DNA from: Litchfieldella xinjiangensis | GTDB taxonomy: Bacteria > Pseudomonadota > Gammaproteobacteria > Pseudomonadales > Halomonadaceae | NCBI RefSeq assembly: GCF_000759345.1 | Contig: NZ_JPZL01000001.1 | Location: 310,001 to 374,000, forward strand | Direction: 5' to 3' | Length of the DNA: 64,000 bases | Part shown: positions 37,258 to 46,407 of the stretch, piece by piece | Layout: every line of letters starts with the position of its first letter | Position numbering within the stretch: the first letter of the stretch is position 1 | The notes under the pieces: model-generated | Seen by the model: only the letters and a program-made list of their open reading frames with translations | The model's database searches: none | Told to the model about the DNA's origin: nothing | Translations under genes and position numbers: made by a program

Positions 37258-37617
37258 ATGACTAAAGACAATACCGCCAAAAGCAATCAGCAGGTCGACT
37301 CCTTGTTCTTCGCCCCGGCACGGGCTTATGCCTCGCTGATGCTCGATTACAGCGAAAAGCTGATGAGTGCACAGCTTGAGGCCTACCAGACATACAGCAA
37401 TGCCTGGCTTTCGCAGACCCGTGCCCTGTTCAGCATCAAGGATGCCGACGGCATGACCGCCTATGTCGAAGACCAGAAGAAAGTGGCGCGCGACCTGGGC
37501 GAACAGATCAAGGGCGATGCCGAGAAAGTCGTGGCCCTCAACCAGGAATTCGCCCAGAAAGGGCAGAAGTTGGTCGAAGACAACGTCAAGTCGGCGACCC
37601 AGGTTACTACTGCCTGA
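37258..37617 (+). CDS. phaP: Phasin family protein
   Basis: This is a 119-residue amphipathic helical protein of the phasin_2 type. Phasins coat polyhydroxyalkanoate granules. It has few charged-to-hydrophobic breaks, a central region SLMLDYSEKLMSAQLEAYQT and a Lys/Glu-rich C-terminal coil (KVARDLGEQIKGDAEKVVAL). GGAGG lies six bases before the ATG at 37258. No PHA synthase is nearby; a free-standing phasin gene followed by its own terminator is common in Halomonas-like genomes. Confidence 0.85.
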   Translation: MTKDNTAKSNQQVDSLFFAPARAYASLMLDYSEKLMSAQLEAYQTYSNAWLSQTRALFSIKDADGMTAYVEDQKKVARDLGEQIKGDAEKVVALNQEFAQKGQKLVEDNVKSATQVTTA

Positions 37618-37666
37618 GATGTGTTGTCGGACTCAATGACCACTAGGCACTGAGTCGATCCTCCTA

Positions 37667-37695
37667 TTGGCCGCCGGACATCCGGCGGCCAATTT
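37667..37695 (+). terminator. Intrinsic terminator of the phasin gene
   Basis: TTGGCCGCCGG, loop ACAT, CCGGCGGCCAA, then TTT: an 11-bp stem 50 bp past the stop. A second stem GACTCA/TGAGTC lies just upstream at 37630-37656. Confidence 0.85.
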
Positions 37696-37777
37696 CGTCA
37701 TGCCGGACCTACTCAGGCCTGTCATGGTGTCGGCGATGCGCTATCCTGCGACCAGCACGTAAGCCAAGGAGAATGAC

Positions 37778-38323
37778 ATGCTGCGGTGGACAGGGCTTTT
37801 GCTGAGCGTACTCTTCCTCGCCGGCTGCCAGGCAATATCGCCGGATACGGACTCCACTCCCCCTGAAGTGATCGAAAGGGAAACCGAGCCAGGCGTTCGT
37901 CCGGACCGGCCCGGCCGCGTCGCTCGGCAAGTCGAGTTCCCCGAGCAGGAGTATGCTGCGCTTGAAAAACAGGGCAATGCCACGATCAGTGGCGAGCTCT
38001 ACTACACCACGCCGGCCGGTGAGCGAATCCGTGGAGCCCATGAAACGGTCTCCATCGCCCCTGTCACGACCTATTCTGCCGAAGCGGCCGAAGCCGCACT
38101 TGCCGGCAAGCAGGTCGAACCCGCCGATCCGCGCGCCCAAGCCTATACGCACACGGTCCGCACCGATTCACAAGGGCGCTTCACTGCCTCTGGACTCCCG
38201 GCAGGAGATTATTATGTTGCCGGGAGTGTGCGGCTGCCCGGAAGTGAGCAACGAAGCCCGATCATTTTGCATCAAGTCCACGTAGGAAGCGGGCAAACCA
38301 AGCGCGTCACATTGAAGCGATGA
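37778..38323 (+). CDS. Small lipoprotein with carboxypeptidase-regulatory-like fold
   Basis: This is a 181-residue lipoprotein: signal LLLSVLFLAGC with acylation at the cysteine near residue 17, then a proline/acid-rich linker. The C-terminal beta-rich region has AYTHTVRTDSQGRFTASGLPAGDYYVAGSV-type sequence, where SQGRFTASGLPAGDYYV resembles carboxypeptidase-regulatory (transthyretin-like) domains. AAGGAG precedes the ATG. Function is unknown. Confidence 0.7.
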   Translation: MLRWTGLLLSVLFLAGCQAISPDTDSTPPEVIERETEPGVRPDRPGRVARQVEFPEQEYAALEKQGNATISGELYYTTPAGERIRGAHETVSIAPVTTYSAEAAEAALAGKQVEPADPRAQAYTHTVRTDSQGRFTASGLPAGDYYVAGSVRLPGSEQRSPIILHQVHVGSGQTKRVTLKR

Positions 38324-38368
38324 CCTGGGCCGCTCTGCGCTCACGCGATTGAAATCAAGGGGAACTTC

Positions 38369-38800
38369 ATGTGGCAGCAAACGCAGATTACGTTGAAGCC
38401 TCGCCACCGAGGCTTTCACTTGATCACGCCGGACATCATCGAGGCGCTGCCGGGGTTGGCCAACCTCGAGGTGGGCCTGCTGCATCTTCAGCTCATGCAT
38501 ACCTCGGCTTCATTGACGCTCAATGAAAATGCCGATCCCGATGTGCGCCATGACATGGACGCTTTCCTGAGAGACCGGATTCCCGGCGATCTGCCCTACT
38601 TTCGACATACCCTGGAAGGACCGGACGACATGCCGGCCCATGTGGCGGCCAGCCTGCTCGGCACGCAACTCACGTTGGCCGTGGGCTCGGGAGGCCTGGT
38701 ACTGGGAACCTGGCAGGGAATCTGGCTGGGTGAGCATCGCGACCATGGCGGCGAGCGGCGACTGCTTGCCACGATCAATGGGCAGGACAGCACACCCTAG
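38369..38800 (+). CDS. yjbQ: YjbQ-family protein (UPF0047)
   Basis: This is a 143-residue single-domain protein of the widely conserved YjbQ family, with HRGFHLITPDI, HTSASLTLNENADPDVRHDM and the C-terminal GTWQGIWLGEHRD. Some members show weak thiamine-phosphate synthase activity in E. coli complementation; the true role is unsettled. AAGGGGAAC precedes the ATG. It converges with hda, the two stops being adjacent. Confidence 0.9.
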   Translation: MWQQTQITLKPRHRGFHLITPDIIEALPGLANLEVGLLHLQLMHTSASLTLNENADPDVRHDMDAFLRDRIPGDLPYFRHTLEGPDDMPAHVAASLLGTQLTLAVGSGGLVLGTWQGIWLGEHRDHGGERRLLATINGQDSTP

Positions 38801-39502
38801 CTACCAGCCCAGCGCCTGTTTGACGAAGGGAATCGTCAATTTGCGCTTGGCTGACAGCGAGGCACGATCAAGGGTTTCCAAGGCCTCGAAAAGCTCGTCC
38901 AGCCGGCGAGGCCCGCGATGCAGAATATAGCGAGCCACCTCGTCGGGGAGTTGCATACCCCGCACACGGGCGCGCAGCTTCAACGCATCGGCGCGACCTT
39001 GGTCGTCGAGAGGCTTGATATGAAAGGTCATGCCCCAGGAAAGTCGCGAGGCCAAATCGGGAAGGCGCACCTCGAGCTGGCGAGGCGAAGCATTGGCGGC
39101 TACCACCAACCGCTTGTTCGCATCGCGAAGGCGGTTGTAACAATGGAATAGTGCCTCTTCCCAGCGCTTGCGCCCAAGGACCTGCTCGAGGTCGTCGATG
39201 GCCACCAGATCCAGGCGTTCGATATCCTCGAGCATGTGCGGCGGGAAATGTCCTAACTCTGCAAGAGGCAGGTAAAGCGCGCGCAGGTCACGGTCCGTCG
39301 CTTCGTGACATGCCGCCTGGAGAAGATGACTACGCCCCACCCCCTCGGCGCCCCATAGAAACAGCAGCGGTTCACCCGAGGCATCGAGCTGACTACGCAG
39401 CCGCTCCACCAGCGAGGCATTGCCGCCAGCGAGAAAGCTCGAGAATGTCGCGTCGTCGCGCAAGCCTACTCCCAGAGGAAGCTGCGCAGGACCGGAACTC
39501 AT
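38801..39502 (-). CDS. hda: DnaA regulatory inactivator Hda
   Basis: This AAA+ protein of 233 residues works with the beta clamp to hydrolyse DnaA-bound ATP and prevent re-initiation. QLPLGVGLRDDATF at the N-terminus contains the clamp-binding QL-rich peptide. It has LFLWGAEGVGRSHLLQAAC (Walker A region), LVAIDDLEQVLG (Walker B) and the sensor region SRLSWGMTFHI. The Walker A lysine position is unusual (GRS rather than GKS), as in other Hda/DnaA-like proteins of this group. The start overlaps the perM stop by four bases. Confidence 0.92.
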   Translation of the reverse strand: MSSGPAQLPLGVGLRDDATFSSFLAGGNASLVERLRSQLDASGEPLLFLWGAEGVGRSHLLQAACHEATDRDLRALYLPLAELGHFPPHMLEDIERLDLVAIDDLEQVLGRKRWEEALFHCYNRLRDANKRLVVAANASPRQLEVRLPDLASRLSWGMTFHIKPLDDQGRADALKLRARVRGMQLPDEVARYILHRGPRRLDELFEALETLDRASLSAKRKLTIPFVKQALGW

Positions 39503-40578
39503 GGGGCATCCTCTTCTCGACCGCCCTCCTGGGCAGAATTGTATAAGCTACTGTTTTTATAGCGATCATGGACTTCCCGCAAGAGTACCATGATTACTGC
39601 GGCAACCGGCAATGCGAGAAGAACGCCGGTCAGGCCGAACAGCTTGCCCCCCGCCAGAACGGCAAAGATCACCGCCACCGGATGCAGACCGATCTTGTCA
39701 CCGAGCAGCTTGGGCTGCAGTACCGTGCTTTCCGCCACCTGCCCGATGGCAAAGACACCGACCACACCGAGCATCAGAACCCAGGTGTCTCCCTGAAAGA
39801 AGGCCACGAGCAAGGCAATGCTGATCCCGACGATAAAGCCCAGGAACGGCACGATGCTGACCAACCCCGATACCAGGCCAATCAGCAGCCCAAAGCGGAC
39901 ACCGAGCAGGGTCAGACCCACCGCGTAAATGATGCCCAGGCACAGCATGACCAGCAACTGTCCCCGCAGAAAGGCGGAAAGTACCTCATCGCACCGTCTG
40001 GCCAGCCGTACCACATCGGGAGCCCACTGCCGCGGGGTCATGTTGCGCAGGCTTTCCATGAGCCGATCCCAGTCGAGCAATAGATAGAACGCCACGACCG
40101 GAATCAACGAGACATAGGTGATCCAGGTCACGAAGGCCATGCTGGAACGACCGACCCGCGCCAGCACCTCGGCAGCGGTCCCCCCCGCTTGCTGCCAATG
40201 CTCTCCAAGCACCCGCTGGATACCCCCTAGCTCGGGACGGAAGTCGTAGCCGGTCCAGTCTTGGATTTCGGGCGCGGCCACATTCTGCACCCAATCGAAA
40301 ATGTTCGGAACGACCTGGCCCAGTTGGCGAATCTGCTGGGCCACGAGCGGAATCAGGATCAGCAACGCCAAGGCAAAGACAAGTAGAAGAATCAGGAATA
40401 CACCAGACACCGCCACCGGCCGAGACATGCCCCAGCTTTCGAAGCGATCCGCCAAGGGATCGCCGAGATAGGCAATGATCATGCCCGCAAAGAAAGGCAT
40501 GAGAATCGACTCGAGCTGAATCAGCAGCCAGACCACCGCGACCCCAGCCGCCAGAGCCCACCAGTGACTACTACGCAT
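39499..40578 (-). CDS. perM: AI-2E family transporter (PerM-like)
   Basis: This 359-residue membrane protein has about eight hydrophobic segments. It has the family features FFAGMIIAYLGDPLADRF at the N-terminus and the C-terminal GIIYAVGLTLLGVRFGLLIG and ILAGGKLFGLTGVLLALPVAAV-type region (FAVLAGGKLFGLTGVLLALP). The family includes AI-2 exporters and Na+/H+ antiporters of halophiles, so the substrate is open. It is cotranscribed with hda and divergent from purM, the same order as in Pseudomonas. Confidence 0.88.
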   Translation of the reverse strand: MRSSHWWALAAGVAVVWLLIQLESILMPFFAGMIIAYLGDPLADRFESWGMSRPVAVSGVFLILLLVFALALLILIPLVAQQIRQLGQVVPNIFDWVQNVAAPEIQDWTGYDFRPELGGIQRVLGEHWQQAGGTAAEVLARVGRSSMAFVTWITYVSLIPVVAFYLLLDWDRLMESLRNMTPRQWAPDVVRLARRCDEVLSAFLRGQLLVMLCLGIIYAVGLTLLGVRFGLLIGLVSGLVSIVPFLGFIVGISIALLVAFFQGDTWVLMLGVVGVFAIGQVAESTVLQPKLLGDKIGLHPVAVIFAVLAGGKLFGLTGVLLALPVAAVIMVLLREVHDRYKNSSLYNSAQEGGREEDAP

Positions 40579-40704
40579 CGCACCCCCTATTCATGACTTG
40601 GCATTCCGCCCTCCTTGTCCACGTCTCGGCGATGCGAGCGACGCAGGGCAATGATACAATCGGCGCCTTCCATTACCTATCCCGCCGTTTCGACAGGACT
40701 CGTC

Positions 40705-41796
40705 ATGACCCGCAGCACGTCCGATTCCTCCCAACCCCCGTCTACCCCCAAGACATCCCTAAGCTATAAGGATGCCGGCGTGGACATCGATGCCGGCAAT
40801 GCGCTGGTCGAGCGTATCAAGGGTGTGGCCAAGCGAACCACACGTCCCGAAGTCATGGGCGGACTGGGCGGCTTCGGCGCGCTCTGCCAATTGCCCACCG
40901 GTTACCGGGAGCCCGTGCTGGTCTCCGGCACAGATGGCGTCGGCACAAAGCTGCGCCTGGCCATGGACCTGGACAAGCATGACACCATCGGCATCGACCT
41001 GGTCGCCATGTGTGTCAACGACCTGGTGGTTGCCGGTGCCGAGCCGCTGTTTTTCCTCGACTACTATGCCACGGGCAAGCTCGACGTGGATATCGCGGCT
41101 GACGTGGTTACCGGGATTGGCGAGGGGTGTGCCCAGGCTGGCTGTGCCCTGGTGGGCGGTGAAACCGCTGAAATGCCCGGCATGTACGAGGGTAGCGATT
41201 ACGACCTGGCCGGCTTCTGTGTGGGCGTGGTCGAAAAGAGCGAGATTCTGGATGGCTCGCGTGTCGGTGAGGGCGACGTCCTGCTCGGTCTGGCGTCGTC
41301 CGGCCCGCACTCGAACGGTTACTCGTTGATCCGCAAGATTCTCGAAATCAGCCAGGCCGACCTGGATGCCCCGGTTGATGGCGTATCGTTGCGCGATGCC
41401 CTGTTGAGTCCGACACGTATCTACGTCAAGTCGTTGCTTTCGTTGATCAAGCAAAGTGGCGTCACAGTTCATGCCCTGTCGCATATCACTGGCGGCGGGC
41501 TGCTCGAAAACATCCCCCGCGTGCTTCCCGACACGTTGACCGCTCGAATCGACGCCAAGGCCTGGACGCGTCCCGCCGTATTCGACTGGTTGCAGTCACA
41601 AGGCAACGTCGACGAGCGCGAGATGCACCGTGTCCTCAACTGTGGCATTGGCATGGTCGTGGTGGTTGCCGAATCCGACGCCCAGGCCGCTCAGGCGCAC
41701 CTCGAAGCCCAGGGCGAGATCGTTTACCGGTTGGGCAAGATCGTGACACGAGAAGGAACGGAAGAGCAGGTGCGCCTGGAGAATCTGGAACAATGA
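40705..41796 (+). CDS. purM: Phosphoribosylformylglycinamidine cyclo-ligase
   Basis: PurM (AIR synthetase) carries out the fifth step of purine synthesis. The 363-residue protein has [48 protein letters not shown] and [18 protein letters not shown], all family hallmarks. I use the Met at 40705 with GACAGGACTC upstream; the earlier in-frame Met lies in the promoter region shared with perM. Its stop overlaps the purN start by four bases. Confidence 0.96.
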   Translation: MTRSTSDSSQPPSTPKTSLSYKDAGVDIDAGNALVERIKGVAKRTTRPEVMGGLGGFGALCQLPTGYREPVLVSGTDGVGTKLRLAMDLDKHDTIGIDLVAMCVNDLVVAGAEPLFFLDYYATGKLDVDIAADVVTGIGEGCAQAGCALVGGETAEMPGMYEGSDYDLAGFCVGVVEKSEILDGSRVGEGDVLLGLASSGPHSNGYSLIRKILEISQADLDAPVDGVSLRDALLSPTRIYVKSLLSLIKQSGVTVHALSHITGGGLLENIPRVLPDTLTARIDAKAWTRPAVFDWLQSQGNVDEREMHRVLNCGIGMVVVVAESDAQAAQAHLEAQGEIVYRLGKIVTREGTEEQVRLENLEQ

Positions 41797-42536
41797 GTAG
41801 CGACACCTACCAGAGCGATACAATCAGCGACTTCGAACCCGAGGCTGCCGAGCCTCGGCGGGTAGTCGTGTTGATCTCGGGCAACGGCAGCAACCTGCAG
41901 GCCCTCATCGATGCCCAGTCCTATGATGAGCTCGGGGGCCAAATCGTTGCGGTGATTTCCAATGTTGCCGATGCTTATGGCCTACAGCGTGCCCGAGATG
42001 CGGGTATCGATGCGGTGGTTCTACCCCACGGAGAATACGACAGTCGCGAAGCCTACGATGGCGCCTTGATCAAAGTCATCGAGCGTCATGAGCCCGACCT
42101 GATCGTGATGGCAGGCTTCATGCGGATTCTGAGCCCATTGTTCATTCACCGCTTCCATGGGCGGATGCTCAATATCCACCCCTCCCTACTTCCCGCCTAT
42201 CGTGGATTGAACACGCATGCCAAGGTGCTGGTGGACGGGGGCAAGGAACACGGCGCCAGCGTCCACTTCGTTACGGAAGAGCTGGATGGGGGTCCGGTGG
42301 TCATCCAGGCAGCCGTCGATATCGCCGAGGGTGAAAGCGTCGAGAGCCTGCAGCAGAAAGTGCATGCGCGTGAGCACTTGATCTACCCGATCGCGGTCAA
42401 GTGGTTCTTGCAGGGCCGGCTACGCCTGGCAGCGCAGGGAGCCACGTTCGATGGGATCGACCTGCCCCCTCAAGGGCTGCGCATGTCGCACGCCGATGCA
42501 GCGGAAGAGCTGGACGAGGATCTCGACGAGGCCTGA
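41793..42536 (+). CDS. purN: Phosphoribosylglycinamide formyltransferase
   Basis: PurN transfers a formyl group from 10-formyl-THF to [21 protein letters not shown] is the N-terminal substrate loop, and [29 protein letters not shown] (catalytic His) and [15 protein letters not shown] follow. At 247 residues it is longer than the E. coli enzyme because of about 25 extra N-terminal residues and an acidic tail [10 protein letters not shown], in keeping with a halophilic proteome. Confidence 0.96.
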   Translation: MSSDTYQSDTISDFEPEAAEPRRVVVLISGNGSNLQALIDAQSYDELGGQIVAVISNVADAYGLQRARDAGIDAVVLPHGEYDSREAYDGALIKVIERHEPDLIVMAGFMRILSPLFIHRFHGRMLNIHPSLLPAYRGLNTHAKVLVDGGKEHGASVHFVTEELDGGPVVIQAAVDIAEGESVESLQQKVHAREHLIYPIAVKWFLQGRLRLAAQGATFDGIDLPPQGLRMSHADAAEELDEDLDEA

Positions 42537-42608
42537 CAAACGCCATGAAGGGCTATGTCGCCCCTGTCCCGCACGAAGCCTCAGGACAGGAGCGGCATAC
42601 AGCTAACA

Positions 42609-43175
42609 TCATGCACGAGGCAGCGTCACGCCCCGCTGGCCCATGTATTTGCCGCCGCGATCCTTGTAGGAGACGTCACACTCTTCGTCGGACTCCAGGA
42701 AGAGCATCTGGGCGACCCCTTCATTGGCATAGATCTTGGCCGGCAGGTTCGTGGTATTGGAAAACTCCAGGGTCACGTGCCCTTCCCATTCCGGCTCCAA
42801 CGGTGTGACATTGACGATGATCCCACACCGCGCGTAGGTCGACTTGCCCAGGCAGATCGTCAGCACACTGCGGGGAATCCGGAAATATTCCACCGTACGC
42901 GCCAATGCGAAGGAGTTCGGAGGGATCACGCAGACGTCGCCCTTGATGTCGACGAAACTCTTTTCATCGAACGCCTTGGGGTCGACTACCGCCGAATGAA
43001 TGTTGGTGAACACCTTGAACTCGTCCGAGCAGCGCACGTCATACCCGTAGCTCGACGTCCCGTAGGAGATCACCCGCCGTTCATCGATATGACGCACCTG
43101 GCCAGGTTCGAACGGTTCGATCATGCCCTGGCTTTCCGCCATGCGGCGAATCCATTTGTCGGCTTTAATGCTCAT
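42609..43175 (-). CDS. dcd: dCTP deaminase
   Basis: Dcd deaminates dCTP to dUTP, supplying dTTP synthesis. The 188-residue trimeric dUTPase-fold protein has [61 protein letters not shown] and a C-terminal [14 protein letters not shown]. The Met at 43175 (MSIKADK) is the standard start. It follows the mrp terminator, so it is probably monocistronic. Confidence 0.97.
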   Translation of the reverse strand: MSIKADKWIRRMAESQGMIEPFEPGQVRHIDERRVISYGTSSYGYDVRCSDEFKVFTNIHSAVVDPKAFDEKSFVDIKGDVCVIPPNSFALARTVEYFRIPRSVLTICLGKSTYARCGIIVNVTPLEPEWEGHVTLEFSNTTNLPAKIYANEGVAQMLFLESDEECDVSYKDRGGKYMGQRGVTLPRA

Positions 43176-43205
43176 GGGGCGTCCTTGGCTGCGACGTACG
43201 ATTAA

Positions 43206-43240
43206 TGAAAAAGAGGCCGCTATCATAACGGCCCCTCTTC
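43206..43240 (-). terminator. Intrinsic terminator of the Mrp gene
   Basis: AAGAGGCCG and CGGCCCCTCTT form a stem with one bulge; leftward it continues into TTTTTCATT. It lies 39 bp past the mrp stop and upstream of dcd. Confidence 0.75.
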
Positions 43241-43278
43241 AGATTACCAACGCTCTCGTCAATACAGAGTCAGCGATA

Positions 43279-44082
43279 TCAATCGCCAAACGAGATGCTG
43301 GGCCCATCACCGTCCTGCTGACTCACGCCTTGAGCGACGGCTCTGGCCACCGAGCGGAATGTCTGGGCAACCTCGCCGTCCGGCTCGGAAACCACGGTGG
43401 GCCGCCCCCCATCGGACTGTTCGCGAATCGCCAGAGTCAACGGCAGTTGCCCCAGCAGCGTGGTGCCGTACTGGGCTGCGATACGCTCACCGCCCCCTTG
43501 ACCGAAAATCGGCTCGCTGTGTCCGCAATTCGAGCAGACATGCAGACTCATGTTCTCGACCACGCCCAGTACCGGAACGTTGACCTTGCGGAACATCTCG
43601 ATCCCCTTGCGAGCGTCGAGCAGGGCAATATCCTGCGGCGTCGTCACGATCACCGCCCCGGAAACCGGTACCTTCTGCGCCAGGGTCAACTGGATGTCAC
43701 CGGTACCCGGCGGCATGTCGATGAAGAGGAAATCAACATCGTCCCAGACCGTCTGGTTGAGTAATTGCTGGAACGCGCCTGATACCATAGGGCCACGCCA
43801 AACCATCGGTTCGGTGACATCGACCATGAAGGCCATCGACATAGCCTGGATGCCGTGCGCCTCCAGCGGCTTGAAACGATTCTCGCCCGCCTGCTCGGGC
43901 CGTACCCCTTCGGCGATTCCCAACATCTGGGCCTGACTTGGACCATAGATATCGGCATCCAGAAGACCGACACGGTATCCTTCCGCCGCCATTGCCAACG
44001 CCAGGTTGGCAGTCACGGTCGACTTACCGACCCCGCCCTTGCCGGATGCCACGGCGACGATATGCTTAACCCCTTCGATCAC
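43279..44082 (-). CDS. apbC: Mrp/ApbC-type iron-sulfur carrier ATPase (short form)
   Basis: This P-loop ATPase binds and transfers 4Fe-4S clusters. The 267-residue protein has the deviant Walker A HIVAVASGKGGVGKSTV at residues 7-23, LLDADIYGPSQ, FLFIDMPPGTGD and the cluster-binding CxxC in HVCSNCGHSEPIFG. The start falls exactly at the ATPase domain, so the N-terminal MIP18/DUF59 domain of E. coli Mrp (369 residues) is absent; no in-frame coding sequence upstream restores it. Confidence 0.92.
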   Translation of the reverse strand: MIEGVKHIVAVASGKGGVGKSTVTANLALAMAAEGYRVGLLDADIYGPSQAQMLGIAEGVRPEQAGENRFKPLEAHGIQAMSMAFMVDVTEPMVWRGPMVSGAFQQLLNQTVWDDVDFLFIDMPPGTGDIQLTLAQKVPVSGAVIVTTPQDIALLDARKGIEMFRKVNVPVLGVVENMSLHVCSNCGHSEPIFGQGGGERIAAQYGTTLLGQLPLTLAIREQSDGGRPTVVSEPDGEVAQTFRSVARAVAQGVSQQDGDGPSISFGD

Positions 44083-44235
44083 GATGCTCTCCTGTCCTGG
44101 TCGTCTCGGTTTGCCTCAATGCAGTATAACCCGCTCGCCCCCCCTATCCCCAAGCGCTGCGCTCAGCCTTTTCTTGCGTGCCTTGCTACGCTCATGGTGG
44201 CATCGCGATTACCTCCATCCATCGAGGAGCGTTTC

Positions 44236-44880
44236 ATGGTTCAACGATTCCACGACCGCAAGGAGGCCGGCCAGGCCCTTGCCGAAGCGCTAACCCACTT
44301 GCGTGGGACCAGTGACCTGCTGGTTCTTGGACTGCCCAGGGGCGGTGTACCGCTGGCCTGGGAAGTCGCCCAAGCCCTGGATGCCGAACTCGATATCCTC
44401 GTGGTCAGGAAATTGGGGATTCCCTGGCAGCCCGAAGTGGCCATAGGTGCTATCGCGGGGAACGGCATCCGCGTCCTGCATGAGGACAGGATCCAGGCCC
44501 TAAACCTGCCAGCCGATGCTATCGAGGCCGTCGCACGGGACGAGGGCAAAGAGCTGGCCCGGCGAGAAACGGCCTATCGTGGCGACCGCCCGCCAGTTCG
44601 GATGACGGGCCGTCCCGTCGTGGTCGTCGATGACGGCCTGGCCACCGGTGCAACCATGCAGGCAGCTATCGAAGCGCTACGTACGCAGGAGCCATCACGC
44701 CTGATCGTCGCCGTGCCGGTGGCGCCGCCCGAGACGATCGACATGCTCAAGACATTGACCGACGAGACGATCTGCCTACTCACCCCAGAGAGATTCATGG
44801 CCGTCGGCCAGTGGTACGAACGCTTCGATCAGACCAGCGACGAGGAAGTCATGCGCCTGCTGGGGACGGCTAGCAAGTGA
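44236..44880 (+). CDS. Phosphoribosyltransferase-domain protein
   Basis: This 214-residue type I phosphoribosyltransferase-fold protein has the PRPP loop VVVVDDGLATGATMQAAIEAL and the N-terminal LLVLGLPRGGVPLAWEVA. It belongs to the group often annotated as predicted phosphoribosyltransferase without a known base. The Met at 44236 (MVQRFHDR) has GAGGAGC upstream and begins the fold; the much longer in-frame ORF from 43855 overlaps the mrp gene on the other strand and is spurious. No salvage gene is adjacent. Confidence 0.82.
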   Translation: MVQRFHDRKEAGQALAEALTHLRGTSDLLVLGLPRGGVPLAWEVAQALDAELDILVVRKLGIPWQPEVAIGAIAGNGIRVLHEDRIQALNLPADAIEAVARDEGKELARRETAYRGDRPPVRMTGRPVVVVDDGLATGATMQAAIEALRTQEPSRLIVAVPVAPPETIDMLKTLTDETICLLTPERFMAVGQWYERFDQTSDEEVMRLLGTASK

Positions 44881-44923
44881 TAGACCAATAGACGGACTGT
44901 TAGATAGAAGGGAAGGCAAACAG

Positions 44924-44961
44924 AAAAAAGGAACGGCGGGCCGTAGCCCGCCGTTCCTTTT
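44924..44961. terminator. Bidirectional terminator between phosphoribosyltransferase and coiled-coil genes
   Basis: GGAACGGCGGGC, loop CGTA, GCCCGCCGTTCC: a perfect 12-bp stem with TTTT on the plus strand and TTTTTT on the minus strand, between convergent genes. Confidence 0.93.
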
Positions 44962-44987
44962 ACATACGCCTACTAGGCGCAATGGCG

Positions 44988-46268
44988 TTACTGTTGTGAT
45001 TGCTGCTGGGATTGGCTTTCGCCCTCAGCGCTTTCCTCGTCACCCTGGCTATTTTCCTCGTCCTGGTTGCCACCCTCTTCCGAGGCTGCCTGGCCGCCGT
45101 TGCTGTCATTCGCGGCGTCGCCATTCTGAGATGAACTGGCTTGCGACGAGGACGTGCCTTGAGCGCGCTGGCCCTGGGTAGTCTCGCCTTGCGAGGCTGC
45201 ACCCTGAGACGTGCCGCCCTGCTGGGTCTGCTGGCTCTCGCCTGCCTGGTTGGAACTATCACCCTGGGCCGAGTCGCTGGATTGAGCGCGGGCGTTGCTC
45301 TGTACAGCCGGGGATGCCGGGCTCTGGCTCGATTCCTGTTGACCGCCAGACTGCTGGCCACCTTGCTGTTGGCCACCCTCTTGCTGGTCTGTGCCCGACT
45401 GGTCCGCAGAAATCTCCAGGCTGTTGAGCTGGTTACGCCATTCCATCAGCTGGGATTCCAGGCGGTTGAGCTGCTCGCGACGCGTTTGCGTCTGCTGGGT
45501 CAACTCTTCGAGACGCTGCTGAGTACTCTCCAATTCACTTTGAACCGTCTCATATTCGTTGGAGGTCTCTTCGAGATCCTGCTTCACGTTGGATAGCGTC
45601 TCGTCAGCCGTGGCGACCTCACCCTCGAGCTCCTCAAGGCGTGATTCGCGCTCCTGGATCTCACCCTCAAGCGTTTCCAAGCGTGACTGACGATTTTCGA
45701 TCTGGCTGGCCAACTCCGCCTGGCGGCCTTCAGCGTTGGCAATACTGTCTTGAATTTCATCGAGCTTCGATTGCGCATCGTCACGGCTCTGGCGGGCCTC
45801 TTCGGCTTGCTGCTGTAGCGTTTCGACTTCGGCTTCATGCTGCGACCGCTGCTGCTCGACCTCGGCGAGGCGGGATTCCAGCTCCTCGAGTTGCGCCTGC
45901 TTCTCCTCGCGCTGCTGCTGATACTGTTCCTCGATCGAAGCAAGCTGCGTTTCCACTTCGGAGACCTGCTCCTGCAGGGTGGAAAGTTCCTGCTCGGCGG
46001 CCCGGCGCTGCTCCTGGAGCGACACAAGCTCCGACTCGGCCTCTTCGATCGAGTTATAGGTTTCGCTGAATACCTCGACTTCCTGGTTCAGCGCCCTGTT
46101 TTCGCTCTGGAGTGTATCGACCCGGGCTTCAAGCTGGTCACGCTCTTCACGTGCGGAACTGACACTCGACGTTACGATAATGGCATAGATGATCGCAACG
46201 ATGGCGATGGCCCCGAGAATGCGGACACGGGTATCCCGGGACAGCTCGGTCATCGATAGATCCGACAT
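44988..46268 (-). CDS. Membrane-anchored coiled-coil protein with acidic Q/S/G-rich tail
   Basis: This 426-residue protein has three parts. A short N-terminus leads into one membrane segment at about residues 16-36 (ILGAIAIVAIIYAIIVTSSV). A nearly unbroken coiled coil runs over about 37-287 (Glu/Gln/Leu heptads, for example QLEELESRLAEVEQQRSQHE). A 139-residue tail at 288-426 is built almost only of Gln, Ser, Gly, Ala, Glu, Asp, Asn and Thr, with two Arg and no Lys, Leu, Ile or aromatic. The orientation (N-in, coil periplasmic) is inferred. I do not recognise a family; an SMC-like or tail-anchoring role is speculative. It is monocistronic between terminators. Confidence 0.75.
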   Translation of the reverse strand: MSDLSMTELSRDTRVRILGAIAIVAIIYAIIVTSSVSSAREERDQLEARVDTLQSENRALNQEVEVFSETYNSIEEAESELVSLQEQRRAAEQELSTLQEQVSEVETQLASIEEQYQQQREEKQAQLEELESRLAEVEQQRSQHEAEVETLQQQAEEARQSRDDAQSKLDEIQDSIANAEGRQAELASQIENRQSRLETLEGEIQERESRLEELEGEVATADETLSNVKQDLEETSNEYETVQSELESTQQRLEELTQQTQTRREQLNRLESQLMEWRNQLNSLEISADQSGTDQQEGGQQQGGQQSGGQQESSQSPASPAVQSNARAQSSDSAQGDSSNQAGESQQTQQGGTSQGAASQGETTQGQRAQGTSSSQASSSQNGDAANDSNGGQAASEEGGNQDEENSQGDEESAEGESQSQQQSQQ

Positions 46269-46407
46269 GTGACGTTTCCCTCGCTAGGTGGCAAATCGAT
46301 GCCGCGGTTCCGGCGGCATCCTTCAAGCTTCGCTTTCAGCATAGACGGCTCACCGAAACACGAAAGTCAGAAACTTGAATACACGGGGTTACGTAACGAA
46401 TTTCATA

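Noticed and set aside
42563-42590. CCTGTCC/GGACAGG stem between purN and dcd as a terminator
   Set aside because: The 7-bp stem has a long loop and no T-run on either strand.
43855-44235. Long N-terminal extension of the phosphoribosyltransferase
   Set aside because: It overlaps mrp on the opposite strand and has no relation to the fold; the start at 44236 has a ribosome site.
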